Below, piece after piece: positions 32,659-45,650 of a stretch of DNA of 64,000 nt. The notes beneath the pieces were generated by a model. It made no database searches. It was not told the origin of the DNA and saw only the letters and a program-made list of their open reading frames with translations. The stretch is from Spirodela intermedia (lineage: Eukaryota; Streptophyta; Magnoliopsida; Alismatales; Araceae), in NCBI GenBank assembly GCA_902729315.2, contig LR746271.1, positions 1,712,501 to 1,776,500 on the forward strand, written 5' to 3'. Positions within the stretch are counted from its first letter, which is position 1; each line of letters opens with the position of its first letter. The position numbers and the translations under genes are program-made.

Positions 32659-34185
32659 TAACATGACTTAATCGTTGTATAATAAATTATGTAAAATTAA
32701 AATTTATAAAATAATAAAATGTCAATTTTTAGATTTTTTAAAATATTTCAGAACAAATAAATCAATTATAATTTGATAAGAGGTTTTAAAATTAAGAAGA
32801 AATTTATAAGTCACTCAGAGAGATATAAGATAATATCGAGTAATATTTCAAAAACTTTCTAAAAGAATATAATTTTTTATGAGTTTTAGACTAAATGATG
32901 AATATAAAATATATTTAAAAATTCTAAAAATAGATAAATAAGGGTTTGGACGTCAAAATGACGTCAGTGCCTTAAAGAATACAATTCAAATAGAAATAGA
33001 GTTTTACTTGTTAATTCTTATGTAAACGATTATAGACAATTTAATAAGTCAAATCAAGATCTATAAAAGCTAAAAGAATCATAATTAAATGACTTTTTTA
33101 GATCGTCAAAATTTTGTGTGTTTAAGAAGACTATCATATAATATATATAGCCTCGAAGGATCTCCTAGACATAGACAACGTGAATAATCTCTAGATCTTC
33201 TTGCAAAATCTAAAAATTAATGAAGTAGGTCATCGAATTGCCTGTAGTAGTTATCACCTAGTGGAGTAGAAAAATGATGACTTTGCGATTCTTCAGTGGT
33301 TGTCACTTGATGAAGATGAGCTAGATGGAGGTGGGACGCATCTTAAGGAGTTTCATCCTTAGATCCGCACAGTAAGAAGAGGCTTTTTATTACATCTAGC
33401 ACGCTCTCAGGAGGTGATGACTCGTTTCTCAATAGATCATTTTCTTCTTGATGATGACTTATTCGTCGATCAATCGAAGATGATTCACTTGATGATTTTT
33501 TGATCCTTTTATTATAAATCATTCAACAATTTTAGTAATGATGCTTCGCGAATTATGTTGACGAAATTTTTGTCGACCATTGAGTAATTCTAACAACTTA
33601 ATCTTTCACCGGTGATCTGTAGGAAAATTGTGATTTAATCAGATAAAAAATGAGCTTTGGCTCTAATTTAAACCTTCGTTGACATGAGAGAGTAAAATAA
33701 GTACACGAATACCTTTAAAAAGTGATGAATTTTGAGACAAATATATAGTAATATGAGATTTAGGAATTAATGAGTCTCTTTCTTGCATGTGTACAACCAC
33801 TCTTTACCCCATATTTGATTGGCCACCGATGACGTGGAAGGGGAGTAATGCACACATGTCTCTTATTAGTCAATCCTTAGCCACTCAAGCCCTTGCTCAT
33901 GGCTTTGCTTGACTATGCTTCTAACCTACTTGTGGGCCTGATTGGCCAATGGGTTTTCCTCTTTTTGTATCTTTTTATTTTATTTTATTTTTCTTTATTT
34001 ATCTTAAAATATGATTATAAAATAATATAAATTCACAAAAATTTATATAATTAACCAAAAATTCACATTATGCAACTAAAAATTACTTTTCATAATTTAA
34101 CATAAATATAAGTCTATTTTTCATAAATTAAATCTAAAAATATATTAATAATTAATTATTAACTCATGATAATGAAGATTTATCA
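32659..34185 (-). mobile_element. Solo LTR (family S, copy 2) with exact 5-bp target duplication
   Basis: Reading on the minus strand it begins TGATAAATCTTCATTATC and ends TTAAGTCATGTTA, matching the 37412-39019 element. The flanking pentamer CATAT occurs on both sides (32654-32658 and 34186-34190), the target duplication expected of LTR-retrotransposon integration. No internal retroelement domain lies next to it, so it is a solo LTR of about 1.5 kb. Confidence 0.85.
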
Positions 34186-34319
34186 CATATTAATTTGCCC
34201 AAATAGAGAAGAACAATAAAATTATCTTTGACAAGAGGAAATCTTATATGAAATGATGAGAGACGATCTGATTCTCACCACAAGTCAATAGCTTAATATG
34301 AAATATAAAAAATAAGGGT

Positions 34320-34695
34320 GGACATCAAAACCTCTTACAAGGTAGACATAGATGACAAATTCAATTAACAGATATTGAATTTCATGAATGTAGGATCAAG
34401 GGCTTATGTTTCTATTGTAATGACAAATATAGACTTGGTCATCATTCTAAGAAGCTTTTTTACATCTTAATTGTTCATTCTAATGGTGAACTCACTCTAC
34501 AAGAATTAGAAACTAATTAGGCTGATCTTGAAGAATCACACAATGAGGAAGAACCATTACTAACTACTCATGTATCATTGAATTATATAATTGGACTTGC
34601 ACAGCCAAGATTTGTGAAGCCAAAGGGGACCTTGTAAGGGCAGGGTGTTACCATTATAGTAGATTGTGGGGACACATAATTTCATATATGTGAGT
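34320..34695 (+). pseudogene. Ty3/gypsy gag zinc knuckle and protease fragment
   Basis: The plus strand encodes GLCFYCNDKYRLGHHSKK, the typical gypsy gag zinc knuckle, degraded at its last Cys. It continues LFYILIV, ELETN, ADLEESHNEEEPLLTT, HVSLNYIIGLAQP and VTIIVDCGDT (protease D-S/T-G box changed to DCGDT). Stops occur after ELETN, GTL and GDT. Nothing recognisable as RT follows, so it is a remnant. Confidence 0.75.
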
Positions 34696-36709
34696 CTTTT
34701 GAAGGAAATCAGATAATCTAGTCTAGATTGAGTAGATATTAGACAATCTCATAATATTTTCTTCCTTTAGCTAAACTAGGTAATGCCAAACTCTAATACA
34801 TGTTAAATAGATTAATTTTTTCACAATCATTTGCTCTAAAAATTTATGTTATAATGTACATTTCCATGGCCATCATCTCAAGCATGAAAAGAACTTGCAA
34901 TGTATGCACCACTGTCCTCATCATCATTCAATGCAATTCTCTTCAAAAGACATGAGCCTAGTCCCCCAAGGGACTTTGAAATTTTTGAAAGAACACAGTA
35001 GAAAAAGTAAGATAAGTAAGAGGAAATAGCTGTAATTTGAGAGATCTGAACAAGTAAAAGAAAAAAGAAAATATGAGAAAAAACTAGAATATTATTTGCT
35101 TGAGGTATACTACAAACAAGTAACCCAAATAATCACAAGATACAAGACAAAAATCTAAAGAAATTTATAGTCAAAAAGATTCAAGTTTCAAAACAAAGTA
35201 TATTTTAAAAAGGAAACTTGTCTGTTATACATAACCATCATCTAAATATAGAATGCATAAAAGAACCATGTGCAACCACACACTAGGGGAGGGGGGATTA
35301 GTGGTGGATCACGAGAGAGAAAATCTTATCACATATCTCATAATTCAATATTTTCAACAAATGTTGCACATCATATACAAAGAGCTATTAAAGATTTCAT
35401 AACTAAGTAACATCAAAAGTAATATTTTTCTTTCCGCTATAAAATCCAGCCATTGACAAAGAGATGCCATGATCTCCAAATCCCAACAAACATGGATCAT
35501 TTGCCAACAATGTCAAATCAAATTCCTTTGCAACATTCATGCCTACACTGGAATCTCAAATCCTTTGGCCACTTATTTATAAGAAATTTCTACCTCACAA
35601 GAACTATTCTGAATCCTCACTTTTGTAAACAAAAGTTGATTGATGATAGGTTGATAGCCCACTCTTGGAGCTGATTATATAGATAATCTCTTTGTGTCAC
35701 TTTACTATTTGGTTGTCGATGGAATCATGTATTCATTAAATATCAAATTCAATGAGGAAAATTTAGGTCTATTGACGTCAACTCTACTTATCCATTCCCT
35801 TGCAAGGAAAAAATTTACACCATGGTGTTACGTACTAAATTAGAAACCCAAGGTTCTCAACATGAGAGAACCAACACTTTCTCCTAAACATCCTACCAGA
35901 TCTCCTCAGGTTTTGAAAGAAAAAAATGGAGAAAAATAGGAGGGGGGAAAAGCAAATAAGAAGAAAGGAAAAAATCTACTACAAAGGAATGCATATGAAA
36001 TATTATTCATACTCTAGTTCTCACTTGAATTTTTTCTTCTTATGTTTCAGCTAGTTTCATATTAATTTGGCTTCTATCGAATGGTCTTGAGTTGGCTTGC
36101 ATGAGTAGTTTTATGGTGGATATTGACGAATTGGTAACTAGGGCATGATAAAGTATTGGCTCAATTACTTTTATTTTTGGTAAAGTACTTAGAGAATTCA
36201 TAAAATATAAATAAATTCAGTTCATGCTGATGACATAATACAACTTTTCTAATTTGATGATGACAATGAAAGTGTTGAGGAGATGGATGTACCATTTGCA
36301 CATTTTGTTATGATAGTAACAACAAATAACAATCTATCATATAATAGTTCCTCATATCACACATCCTAGAAAGGAAGTCACCTAGCTTTAAACTAAGAAA
36401 GTTGATCTTTTGAGATACATAATTAAAACAATGCATGATTGAACTGATTGCTGCAAGGTCTACTTTGATGGCATTGCACAATCATTTTATAGTAGATAGT
36501 AAATTTTCTAGTAAAACATTTAAGCTCATAATCTAGATCATTAAATTGTTTGTCTCAATACAATCCTACATCTAGAATAGCTTATAGAGAAATATCATGG
36601 CATTTAAACCGATGCCTACAAAAAGACGAGGTGCTGTGAAGTGCAAGGGACTTAAATACTTCTCTTATTTCATATATTTTTTTCTAACTTTCAATATTTT
36701 CAAGATTAT
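34696..36709. other. AT-rich intergenic DNA, no gene recognised
   Basis: Only one frame above 70 codons (35453-35674) is present, and it resembles nothing I know. Purine-rich stretches occur near 34990-35120 and 35920-35980. It is probably decayed retroelement DNA, but no domain is visible. Confidence 0.4.
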
Positions 36710-39700
36710 TGATGTGAATTAGTCATTGTATAGTAAATCACGTAAATTTAAAATTTATAAAACTAGAAAATATTAATTTTTGGATGTTTAAAAGTATTTT
36801 AGAATAAATATATCAATTATAATTTAATAAAATTTTAAAAAATAGTAAGAACTTTTAGAATTTTCTTCAAGGAATATATTTTTTATAAATTTAAGATAAT
36901 AATATAAATAAAATATATTTAAAATTCACGAAAAAAGGAAATAAGGGTGCAGGCGTTAGGATGACGTTAGTACTTGACGAACGTGAATTGGGCAAAAATA
37001 GAGTTCCACCCAACGATTCTTACATAAACACTTACAGATAATTTATTTGATCAAATTAAGATCTGTAAAAGCTGAAAGAATTATAATTTAATGAAGAATA
37101 GTTTGGTAAATTTAAATCACACAAATTATCACTAAATGAAGTAAAACTTAAGTTGAAAGTAAGAAACTAGAGTTCTAACGTCACAACGATGATGATGCAT
37201 TAATAATGTACGGAATCTTAAGCATTTGGGAAGATTGTCGTGTAGTGTCCATGGCCTCAAAGGCTCTCCTTGGACAACAATGATGTAGACAATCTCTCGA
37301 TCTTCTTGTGAAGTCCAGAGATCGATGAAATGAGTCGTCAAATTATCTTTAGTAGGTGTCACTTAGTGGAGCAGAAAAATGACAACTTTTTAACTCTCTA
37401 TAGTTGTCACCTGATAAGCCTTCATTATCATGAGTTAATAATTAGTAAATAATATAGTTGTAGCCTTAAATCATGAGAAATAAACTTGGTTTTAAGTTGA
37501 TAAATGTGAATTTTTAGATAATTATGTGATTTTATATAAATTTATATAATTTTTACAATCTTACTTTTGAGAGAAATGAAGAAAAAGAAATAAAAATAAA
37601 AATAAAACAAAATTTGGGGGACCTGCCGACCAGTCAGGCTTGCAAGCGGTTCAAAAGCGTAGTCAGGGAGTAGCTGCGAGTAGGGGCCTGAGCAACTTGG
37701 ACCGATGGGGCACGTGTGCATCACTCCCCTTCCACGTCACTAGTGGCCAGTCGGCTATGGGGCATGGTCGTACACACGTGAGAAAGGGACTTGATCGCAA
37801 ATGTAATATTACTATATATTCGCTAGAAACTTTGGCACACAACTAATGTGGGACTAAACTTGTGTCACACCTTCCCAATAAAGGGACGGACAATCAACGT
37901 GGGTTCGAATCTTCCTAGAGCAAAAACTTATATTTTTTATCTAATTATTGCGACTTTCTTACATATCATCGGTGAAGGATTAAGCAACCAGAATCGCTAG
38001 ATCATCGACAAAAATCTCGTCAACGTGATTCGCAGATATTGTTACTAAAATTGCTGAACGATTCACAATAAAAGTACCGCAAATCTATTGAGTAAAGCAT
38101 CTCCGATTGATCGACGAACAAGCCGCTGTCGGGAAGAGGATGATATGTTGGGAGACGAGTTGCCACCTCCTGAGAGCATATTGGATGCGATAAAGAGCTT
38201 CTTCTTGCTGTGCAGACCTGAGGATGAAGCTCCCTCACACGCGCCCCACCTTTATCCAGCTCTTCTTCATCGGGTGACAGCTGCCAGAGAGTCGTAAAGT
38301 CGCCATTTTTCTACTCTGCCAGGTGACAGCCGTTAGAGACGGTTTGACGACCCATTTTATTGATCTCTAGACTTTGCAAGGAGATCTAGAGATTACCCAT
38401 GTCGTCCTTGTCCAAGGAGAGTCTTCGAGGCCATAGACACTACACGACAATCTTCCTGAATGCTCAAGATTCTAGTGCATCACTAACGCATCGCTGCCGC
38501 AATGTTAGAACTCTATTTTCCTACTTTTAACTTAATTTCTACTTCATTTAGTGATAATTTATGTGATTTAAAATTTTCAAACTATACTTCATTCAATTAC
38601 GGTTCTTTCGACTTTTATAGATCTTAATTTGATCAGTTAAATCGTATGTGATCACTTACGTAAGAATCACTAAGTGGAACTCTATTTTCTCTTGATTCGC
38701 ATTCGTCGGGTGCTAACATCATACTGATGTCTGCACCTTTATTTTCTTTTTTTGTAAATTTTAAATATATTTCCTTTTCATTTCCTAGTATAAAATTTAT
38801 AGAAAATAGTATTATTTGAGGAAAATTTTGAATAATTACCAGATATTATACTACATTCCTTTGATCGACCTGGAAAATTATTGCTATTTTTGGAAGTTTT
38901 AATGAATTATAATTGATATATTTGTTCAGAAAAACTTCTAAATATCTAAAAATTCGTATTTTCTAGTTTTATAAATTTTAAATTTGCGTGATTTAATATA
39001 CAACGACTAAGTCATGTCATCACCCGATGAAGAGGAGCTGGATGGAGGAGGGGCGCGTGTTAGGGAGTTTTATCCTCAGGTTTGCATAGTAAGAGGAGGC
39101 TCTTCATCACATCTAGTACGCTCTCAGGAGGTGGGGACTCGTTTCTTGGTAGATCATCTTCTTCTTGAGGACGGCTTATTCCTTGAACAATCAGATATAC
39201 TTTACTCATAGATTCACGATCCGTTTATCACAATTCGTTCATCAATTTTAGTAACAACACTCCGCGAATTACGTTGACTAGATTTCCGTCGATGATCGAG
39301 TGATTCCAGTGGCTTAATCTTTCACTGGTGATCTGCAATAAAATTATGATTAATTAGATACAAATACAAGTTTTTGGCTCTAGTAGGATTCGAACCTACA
39401 CCGATTGCCTGTCTATATGAGAGAGATTTATGTAAGTACTATAATGCCCTTATATAGTGACGTTATTATGATATTATCTCTATTATAACTAAAGGTTAGT
39501 TTAGGTATTAAAATCTTCTAAATTATTTTAGAAAAAGGTGTGATGCAGGTTTAGTCCCACATCAGTTGTGTGTTGAAGTTTTGGACGAATATATAGTAAC
39601 ATCACATTTTCAAGTAATGAGTCTCTTACCCCACAACCCACTTACCCATCGGTGACATGGAAGGGGAGTGGCGCACGCCTACTCCCAATGATTCATAGCT

Positions 39701-40003
39701 GCTTGATCCTCTGCTCGCGACTCCCCCTGACTACGCTTTCGACTGGCTTGTGGACCCGGCTAGCCAGTGGGTCCCCCCTTTTTTCTTTTTTTAATTTTAA
39801 TTTCTTTTTCTTTATTTATCTCAAAAATAAGATTCTAAAAATCATATAAATTTATATAAAATCACATAATTAGAAAAAATTCATATGAATTAATTAAAAA
39901 TCAATTTCACAATTTTCACATAAAGATAAGTCTATTTATCATGAGTTAAGGCTAAAACTATATTATTTATTAATTATTAACTCTTGATAATAAAGACTTA
40001 TTA
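36710..40003 (-). mobile_element. Solo LTR (family S, copy 3), interrupted by another copy
   Basis: The two parts, 36710-37411 and 39020-40003, are consecutive pieces of one reverse-oriented family-S LTR. The join is at 'gtcacc|cgatgaag', an internal sequence seen intact in the other copies. Outer ends are tgatgtgaattagtc (3' end, reversed) and ...agacttatta (5' end, reversed). No clear target duplication remains. A tRNA-like 'aggattcgaacctac' box lies near 39391. Confidence 0.8.
37412..39019 (+). mobile_element. Solo LTR (family S, copy 4) nested in copy 3, exact 5-bp target duplication
   Basis: It begins TGATAAGCCTTCATTATC and ends CTAAGTCATGTCA (TG...CA), 1608 bp. The pentamer TCACC flanks both ends (37407-37411 and 39020-39024), and removing the insert with one pentamer restores the sequence of the host LTR. 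Internal landmarks are the 'ccttccacgtcactagtggc' block and 'gggttcgaatcttcctagagc'. Confidence 0.9.
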
Positions 40004-43000
40004 GTTACCATAGACCTATATATAATAGATAACACCATGTGACAATAACTCTAAAATATCTTAACTATTAAATGTGATACTACAATAGATACATGACGTG
40101 TACTTATTGTCGTGTTTAAATATCTATTATCTAATAATAATTATAACTAAGACATAATAAAATATTAATATATATATAAGTCTCAAGTTGAATATAGAGA
40201 GATTGATTAATCTATTGTGAAAAATTAATTTTATTTATATATAGAGTGATTTAAATATTTTATCACTATTTTACAGAAATAAAAAAATAGAAGGATGAGG
40301 TGAGAAAAATAAAGGAAGGAAATTAGAGAAAAGAAAGAGAAAAAGAGAGAGAGAGAAGATAGACCTCTCACAAAAGAGACAGAAGAGATCTCTTGCGAAA
40401 GAGAGAGAAAGAGAGAGATTGATCGATCAAGTAAGAGAGAGATCTCATGAGAGATGGAGAGAGAAGAAGAAGTCTCACGAGAGAGAGGGAGAGAGAAATA
40501 AAATAATAATAAAGATAGAGAAATACGATTAACATAATTTCACAATGACCATGATTCTACGATAAATGTGTGTTTAAGAATTCAAACACATGACATAAGA
40601 TTCAACTATAAAAATCAATAGAAAATAAGTTGGATATGATCTTAGCTTGATTTCTAACGAGTTTCAAAAGATTTAGAAAAGGAGCGAAGATCATTTATCA
40701 TCATTTGAATTAGTTCTACTTATTTCAATCTAAACATGTATGAAGTAAAATAAACTTACCTTAAAATATAAATAAATGTTGAAAGTATGTAAATAAATAT
40801 TAAAAATATAAATGAAATTATTTCTCAAGTTTAGTCTTACCTCTTCGACAATTGGAGCATCAGTGTTACAACTTGGTTTTGTTCAGATGTACCACACCAT
40901 GTTGGAAGTCATGGAAGTATCATTCAAAAGTACTATGCCACTTGCAAGAGAGATCCATTAAAAAGAGGATCAATGATGTTATCACCATTGTCTAAGGAGA
41001 GAAAGGAAGAGTTGACCACTCGCCGAAGGCCTTAAGTATAATTAGGAGAGGAAGGAATGAGCTTATTGATCACTAGAGGCATGATAGTGTATCATGACGC
41101 ATTGGTTGCTACTAGATCAGATGTGTTTGGTCATGTGGCACACTGAACAATGTAAGATTAACCCGCCATGAATCATTGTTGATCAAGAACTTAAGTGCTT
41201 GGTACTACGGCGCTTAATTAGTCGTTAGATCATCCTTTTTTGGTCATGTGTGTATTGAGTGATGTAAGATTGACAAACCATTGATAGACGCCTTTACACT
41301 TTGGGTATTGTGGCGGTTCACTAGCTGCATGATCTCTCATTTTTAATAATGTGGGCCGCTGAGTGCCATTGGAGCAAGCTGCTCTAGACCGCTGCCTTGA
41401 AACACACAAGAAAATTTAATCCTACATTAGAAGTATTTGAGGAATTGAGCTGAATATAATATTAAAGCTAAGTTCCATGTTCAAAGATCCCTTCTCTTGA
41501 ATAAAATAATACCTAAGACCATCTTGGGAGAAGGTACTAGGTGGTTCCCCCTCATGCGCACATATGTGTACAATGCTCTTTGCTCAACAATCAGTTGGCC
41601 CTCAAGATGTGGTAAGAGAGTGACACACTTGTGTAGAGCAAGTCCTTAGCCACTCAAGCCTAGCTCGTGGCTCCCCTAATCTGGGTCCACCCACTCAAGC
41701 ACAATGTCCCTCTAGGTCAACTATCAAGTGCCAACTTCCCAACTAGTGATATTTTTTTCTTTTATCTTATATTTTTTAAAATAAAAAAATTACACTAAGT
41801 CTAGTTTTATTTAAATAAAATTAAGTAAAGTTACATTAATTTTGAAAAATTGACAATATATTGCTATAATTATTATGCAAGTTAGCCCACAAAAATAAAT
41901 TAATAAAACTATTTAAAATTAAAAAAACTAACTTATTCAATACATGTCCAGATTCTCTATGTATACATGCCAATAAAACATAGTTCTAAATATCTAAAGT
42001 AAGCAATGGAATACTCGTGCTTAGAGTCATGTAAAAACTCTACATGAAGTAATTGTTTTTGGAAATATTTTCTCATAGACTTGTCAAAAAAAAATTCTTT
42101 CACCCTAGAGAAGTATTGAGAAGGATATAACGTAGACAAACCATTAAGAAATTGTCAAATCAATAAACTTGTTAGAAATTAACAGTTTTGTAACTATTTG
42201 TAGTTATCTTTCAATAAAGTAGATTGCACAACATATCATAAACTAATATGTACTCTACAAAATTCCCCATTGCCCTATAACCATAAAAACAAGAATGAAT
42301 ATTATCATAACATGGAATTACTTAAGCGCTAACATATAGTGCACATTGAGAAAGTTTTGAAATTAAGATGCTGGAGAAGACAACCTTTGTGAAAGCTATA
42401 GTGGTTAAAAAGCTCTAACATGAAGATACATATGTACAGTATCTAGATGACCCCTCTCTAACACTGCTTCAAATTTCTTGGAATCCCTTGAAATGTGCAT
42501 TTATTCCTCTCTCCCAAACACCCTAAAGATTAGTCGTAAAATATCATATCTTCATTATGCCATTTTGATTACCTACTTGTTCTTTGCATCCAATAATCTA
42601 TTGACATCTATCTATTCAAGACAAATTGAGAATCATTTTCCCTAGTTATTACGACATGACATGATAGTGTTGGCTGATCTATCAGTTTTTATATCATGAT
42701 TAACTTTATATTTCTGATCCACAATTAGGTTAGAGTAAGGATTTTCAGTCCCCTTTATAGATGTACTTTGAATGGATATAATACTCTCTCAAATAATATC
42801 GCATCTTATGAGAATATGTTTGAATTATGTCTTTCTCTATTTTGTTTCCAATTGCAATGACCACATACAAATAGAACTATGCATAAGCATATCCAACATT
42901 TACTCAGATCCACTATTCTCTTTATTTTTATGACAATTCTTCTTGATTTTTAAAAGATTGTCTGTAATTCACACCTACACCCAAGGCACATAAAACACTT

Positions 43001-43550
43001 TCTTTCATGAGGTGCATATTATTTTTAAATATACATTTCCACCTCAATTATCTCAAGTACCATATTTTTAGCACAGAATTTTCTACTTTAGGGCTGCAAC
43101 ACCTTTTGAGTCACCAATCAAAGAATAAGTAGTAGGCCACATAACAACTTGGCATAGAATCAGCAACGTGAATTAGGCATAAATTTGATATGTAAGGATT
43201 CTCATGTCTTTTGAGACTTCCATTAATATGTGTGGTCTTTGGTTGTAGTATTGTGTTTCCTTCACTTTATATCGCTTTGTACCTCATAGTCAGTTTCTTG
43301 CATGCCTAAGTCCATATCTTCAACATCTTTTAAGAAAAAGGATGGAGGTAGAAGGACATCTGGTGAACAACATTAATAGGTTTTTACCTTTGAAAATAAC
43401 ACAACTCCACTAGTATTTCTTTAGAGCATTCAAGATATTTCATGATGATATCATGGAGATTCTTTCTTACTCATGGAATGTTATAGAATATTAGAAGAAG
43501 CTACTTGGTTGGAATTTAGTAAAGGTAAGAAATCCACTTGAAAGAAGAAC
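40004..43550. other. Gene-poor AT-rich region with GA-rich tract
   Basis: A degenerate GA-rich stretch lies at about 40315-40500. From 40850 to 41750 the base composition is more even and could be old LTR DNA ('ttagccactcaagccta' near 41648 resembles words in family-S LTRs). No coding region or RNA gene is supported. Confidence 0.4.
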
Positions 43551-43612
43551 TATGCACTTCTCTCTCTTTTCCTCTCTCTCTCTCCCTCCCTGTCTCTCTC
43601 TCTCTATGCTTC
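43551..43612. repeat. CT-rich simple repeat
   Basis: Interrupted (CT)n with TTTTC and CCCTCCC breaks. Confidence 0.85.
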
Positions 43613-44480
43613 GTCAAAGTTTGGAGAGGAGGCAAGAGCAAGGATTTGTTGGAAAATGATAATATTTTGCAAATAAACTCAAACTTATTTTTTAAAGACC
43701 ATTGAAACCTTATATTAATAAACCTATTTCATATGAAAATGCATGGCTAAATCTCCATAGGCCTACTATTACAGATGAATAATGCAGTTCCTTGTTTAAC
43801 CACCCGACATCAACCTTAATTTTTCTTTCGTCAATGTCAAGCAGCCTCCACATCACCTGCCAAACTTCTAATACCTTACTGTGATAATAGAACATTGAGG
43901 TACTCGTGTTACCTTAAGAAGGGCATATAATAGGGGAGGAGAAGAGCCCAACATGACCACCCTTCTCACTTCCTGGCATCCAACTCTCCACAGCTCGCTA
44001 TCGACTCCTCATTTGCTGCTGCCACACCACAGCAACCCAAACTCCCTCCAAGCACTCCCCAAGCTTGCTCTAGAGCTTCACCTCTGCTATAGATGAGACA
44101 CACACACTCTCTCACAATACAACTCTCTCTCTCTCTCTTCTTTCTCTCCTTCCCATTTCTTCACTAGCAAGTGGAGTTCCTACCTTTTATAGAGAAAGAG
44201 GTCTAAAGAACCTTCTCTATTTTGACCTAACTCATTCTTCCCCCTTCCTCATGTAGATGCCTTTCTCCATCTGTCACAAATCTCTCATAAATCTGGAGGA
44301 GCCATTCCAGATGTGGGAGATTCATGATGTTCGAGTTTCCCTCGTTTGCTCGTACATTCTTGTGTGGCCCACTGCGCATGCGAGATGCCTGCCTACCTCT
44401 GTCTATGTGCATCTCACATGGCCTCTTGACCTTTAAACCACTCAGAAAGTTTTGAAAGGGTCACATCCTCCACGTGGAAT
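43613..44480. other. Intergenic DNA, no gene recognised
   Basis: Pyrimidine-rich patches (near 44100-44160) and short frames only. The segment may belong to the LTR or 3' region of the gypsy remnant that follows, but this is not shown. Confidence 0.35.
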
Positions 44481-44905
44481 CTGGCATCCTCATTGGAGGG
44501 TGTTTGTCAAGATATTGATTGACCAATCTTTGACTACCATAGGTCGATATCATGGTCACATGTCTTGTCCTTGAGAGCTATACCCTACCACTTCACCAAA
44601 AAGTAGATGTGCTACTGACATTTGAACTTGTCTCCTTGGTTGTCATCTTGCCAGTCCAATATAGCTTCAATCTTCTCGAAGCATTGAGCATGCACTATAA
44701 GTGGTGCTCATTGTGATTGGTCGTGCTCCATGTTGTCTACATTGACCACATACTTTTTTAGAAGGGATACATGGAAGACCAAGTAGATGACAAGTTGTCT
44801 TGACAAACTGAGTTGATAGGCAAACCATCCTACCACTCTACAACCTCAAATGGGCCATTGTATTAAGGCACCAATCCATGATGTCACTTACTATACTTGA
44901 TTGCT
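44480..44905 (-). pseudogene. Ty3/gypsy integrase C-terminal fragment
   Basis: The minus strand reads GPFEVV-like, then YQLSLSRQLVIYLVFHVSLLKKYV, the well-known gypsy 'VFHVSLLK' block after the integrase core. It continues IEAILDWQDDNQGDKFKC and IYFLVKW, resembling the linker and chromodomain-like tail of gypsy polyproteins. Stops are present. It directly abuts beta-5 copy III sequence. Confidence 0.75.
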
Positions 44906-45339
44906 TGTACAATGTTGGCATCAGCTGAACTCAATCTGAAATAAATTAAAGAAAATAGAATTTTAGGAGCAGATGCATTCTCCTAATTAATGTAGGTTTA
45001 TAAAAATATACAACACAATACAAACACAACAATTCTCCTTTATGTTTTCAATGTTGGATATTTCAGCCATGTCCCCCTCAGTTTGCAATTGACTTGTCGA
45101 TGATTGTGCATAAAAAATATAAATAATTAGGCTACCTAATGTGAAAAATAATGGATATATTAAGTGAACCTGTATGATAGTAGATAAAATATGCAAGCAA
45201 CTAACATGCATGTGGAGAAATATCAAAGGAACCAATTAGCAAGATAGGATTAGATAAGAAATTATTTCTCAATAAAATCATCACATAGTTTAGGTGTCTA
45301 CATATTCAGCGAGGAAGACTAGGTGGAGAATGAAGAAAT

Positions 45340-45650
45340 ATTACCGCTAGCATCTCAACTACTAACTCCATCTCAAAATGTGGCATGATAGATGGCCTGT
45401 CAAGCCACTTCTACAGTTTATTCAATTGTCATGTCATAGTGGCACCTAGTTCAAGTAAATAATTGTTGATGGAGTGTATATATTGATAAATATAATCATA
45501 TCAGTGGTAAGGACAGCTAGAGGCATACCCATTGTTGTCCATGATGCCATATGTGTACGGTGATCTTGATCCAATAAAAAACTTTTTCCCTTTAAGCCTA
45601 CCTCCTTCAACATCAGCCTAGTACAGATCAGGCCATGTACATTGTAACTA
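45340..45650 (-). pseudogene. Proteasome subunit beta type-5 fragment (copy III)
   Basis: Two degraded exons are recognisable: the YDMTIEEA...HATFRDGAS exon (45345-45450) and the [16 protein letters not shown]...GVLD exon (45540-45640), with intron-like spacing as at 18406-18694. Substitutions create stops. Similarity to the last intron continues down to about 44935, but the final exon is replaced by the gypsy fragment. Confidence 0.75.

Noticed and set aside
37412-39019. Reading family S as a Mutator-like element with 9-bp target duplications
   Set aside because: Near-matching 9-mers can be drawn at shifted borders, but TG...CA ends with exact 5-bp duplications (TCACC, CATAT) fit a solo LTR better, and no convincing terminal inverted repeats exist.
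39375-39410. tRNA-like B-box 'aggattcgaacctac' (and relatives near 25236 and 37900)
   Set aside because: It lies inside family-S LTRs, has no matching A-box, acceptor stem or anticodon arm, and recurs with the repeat.
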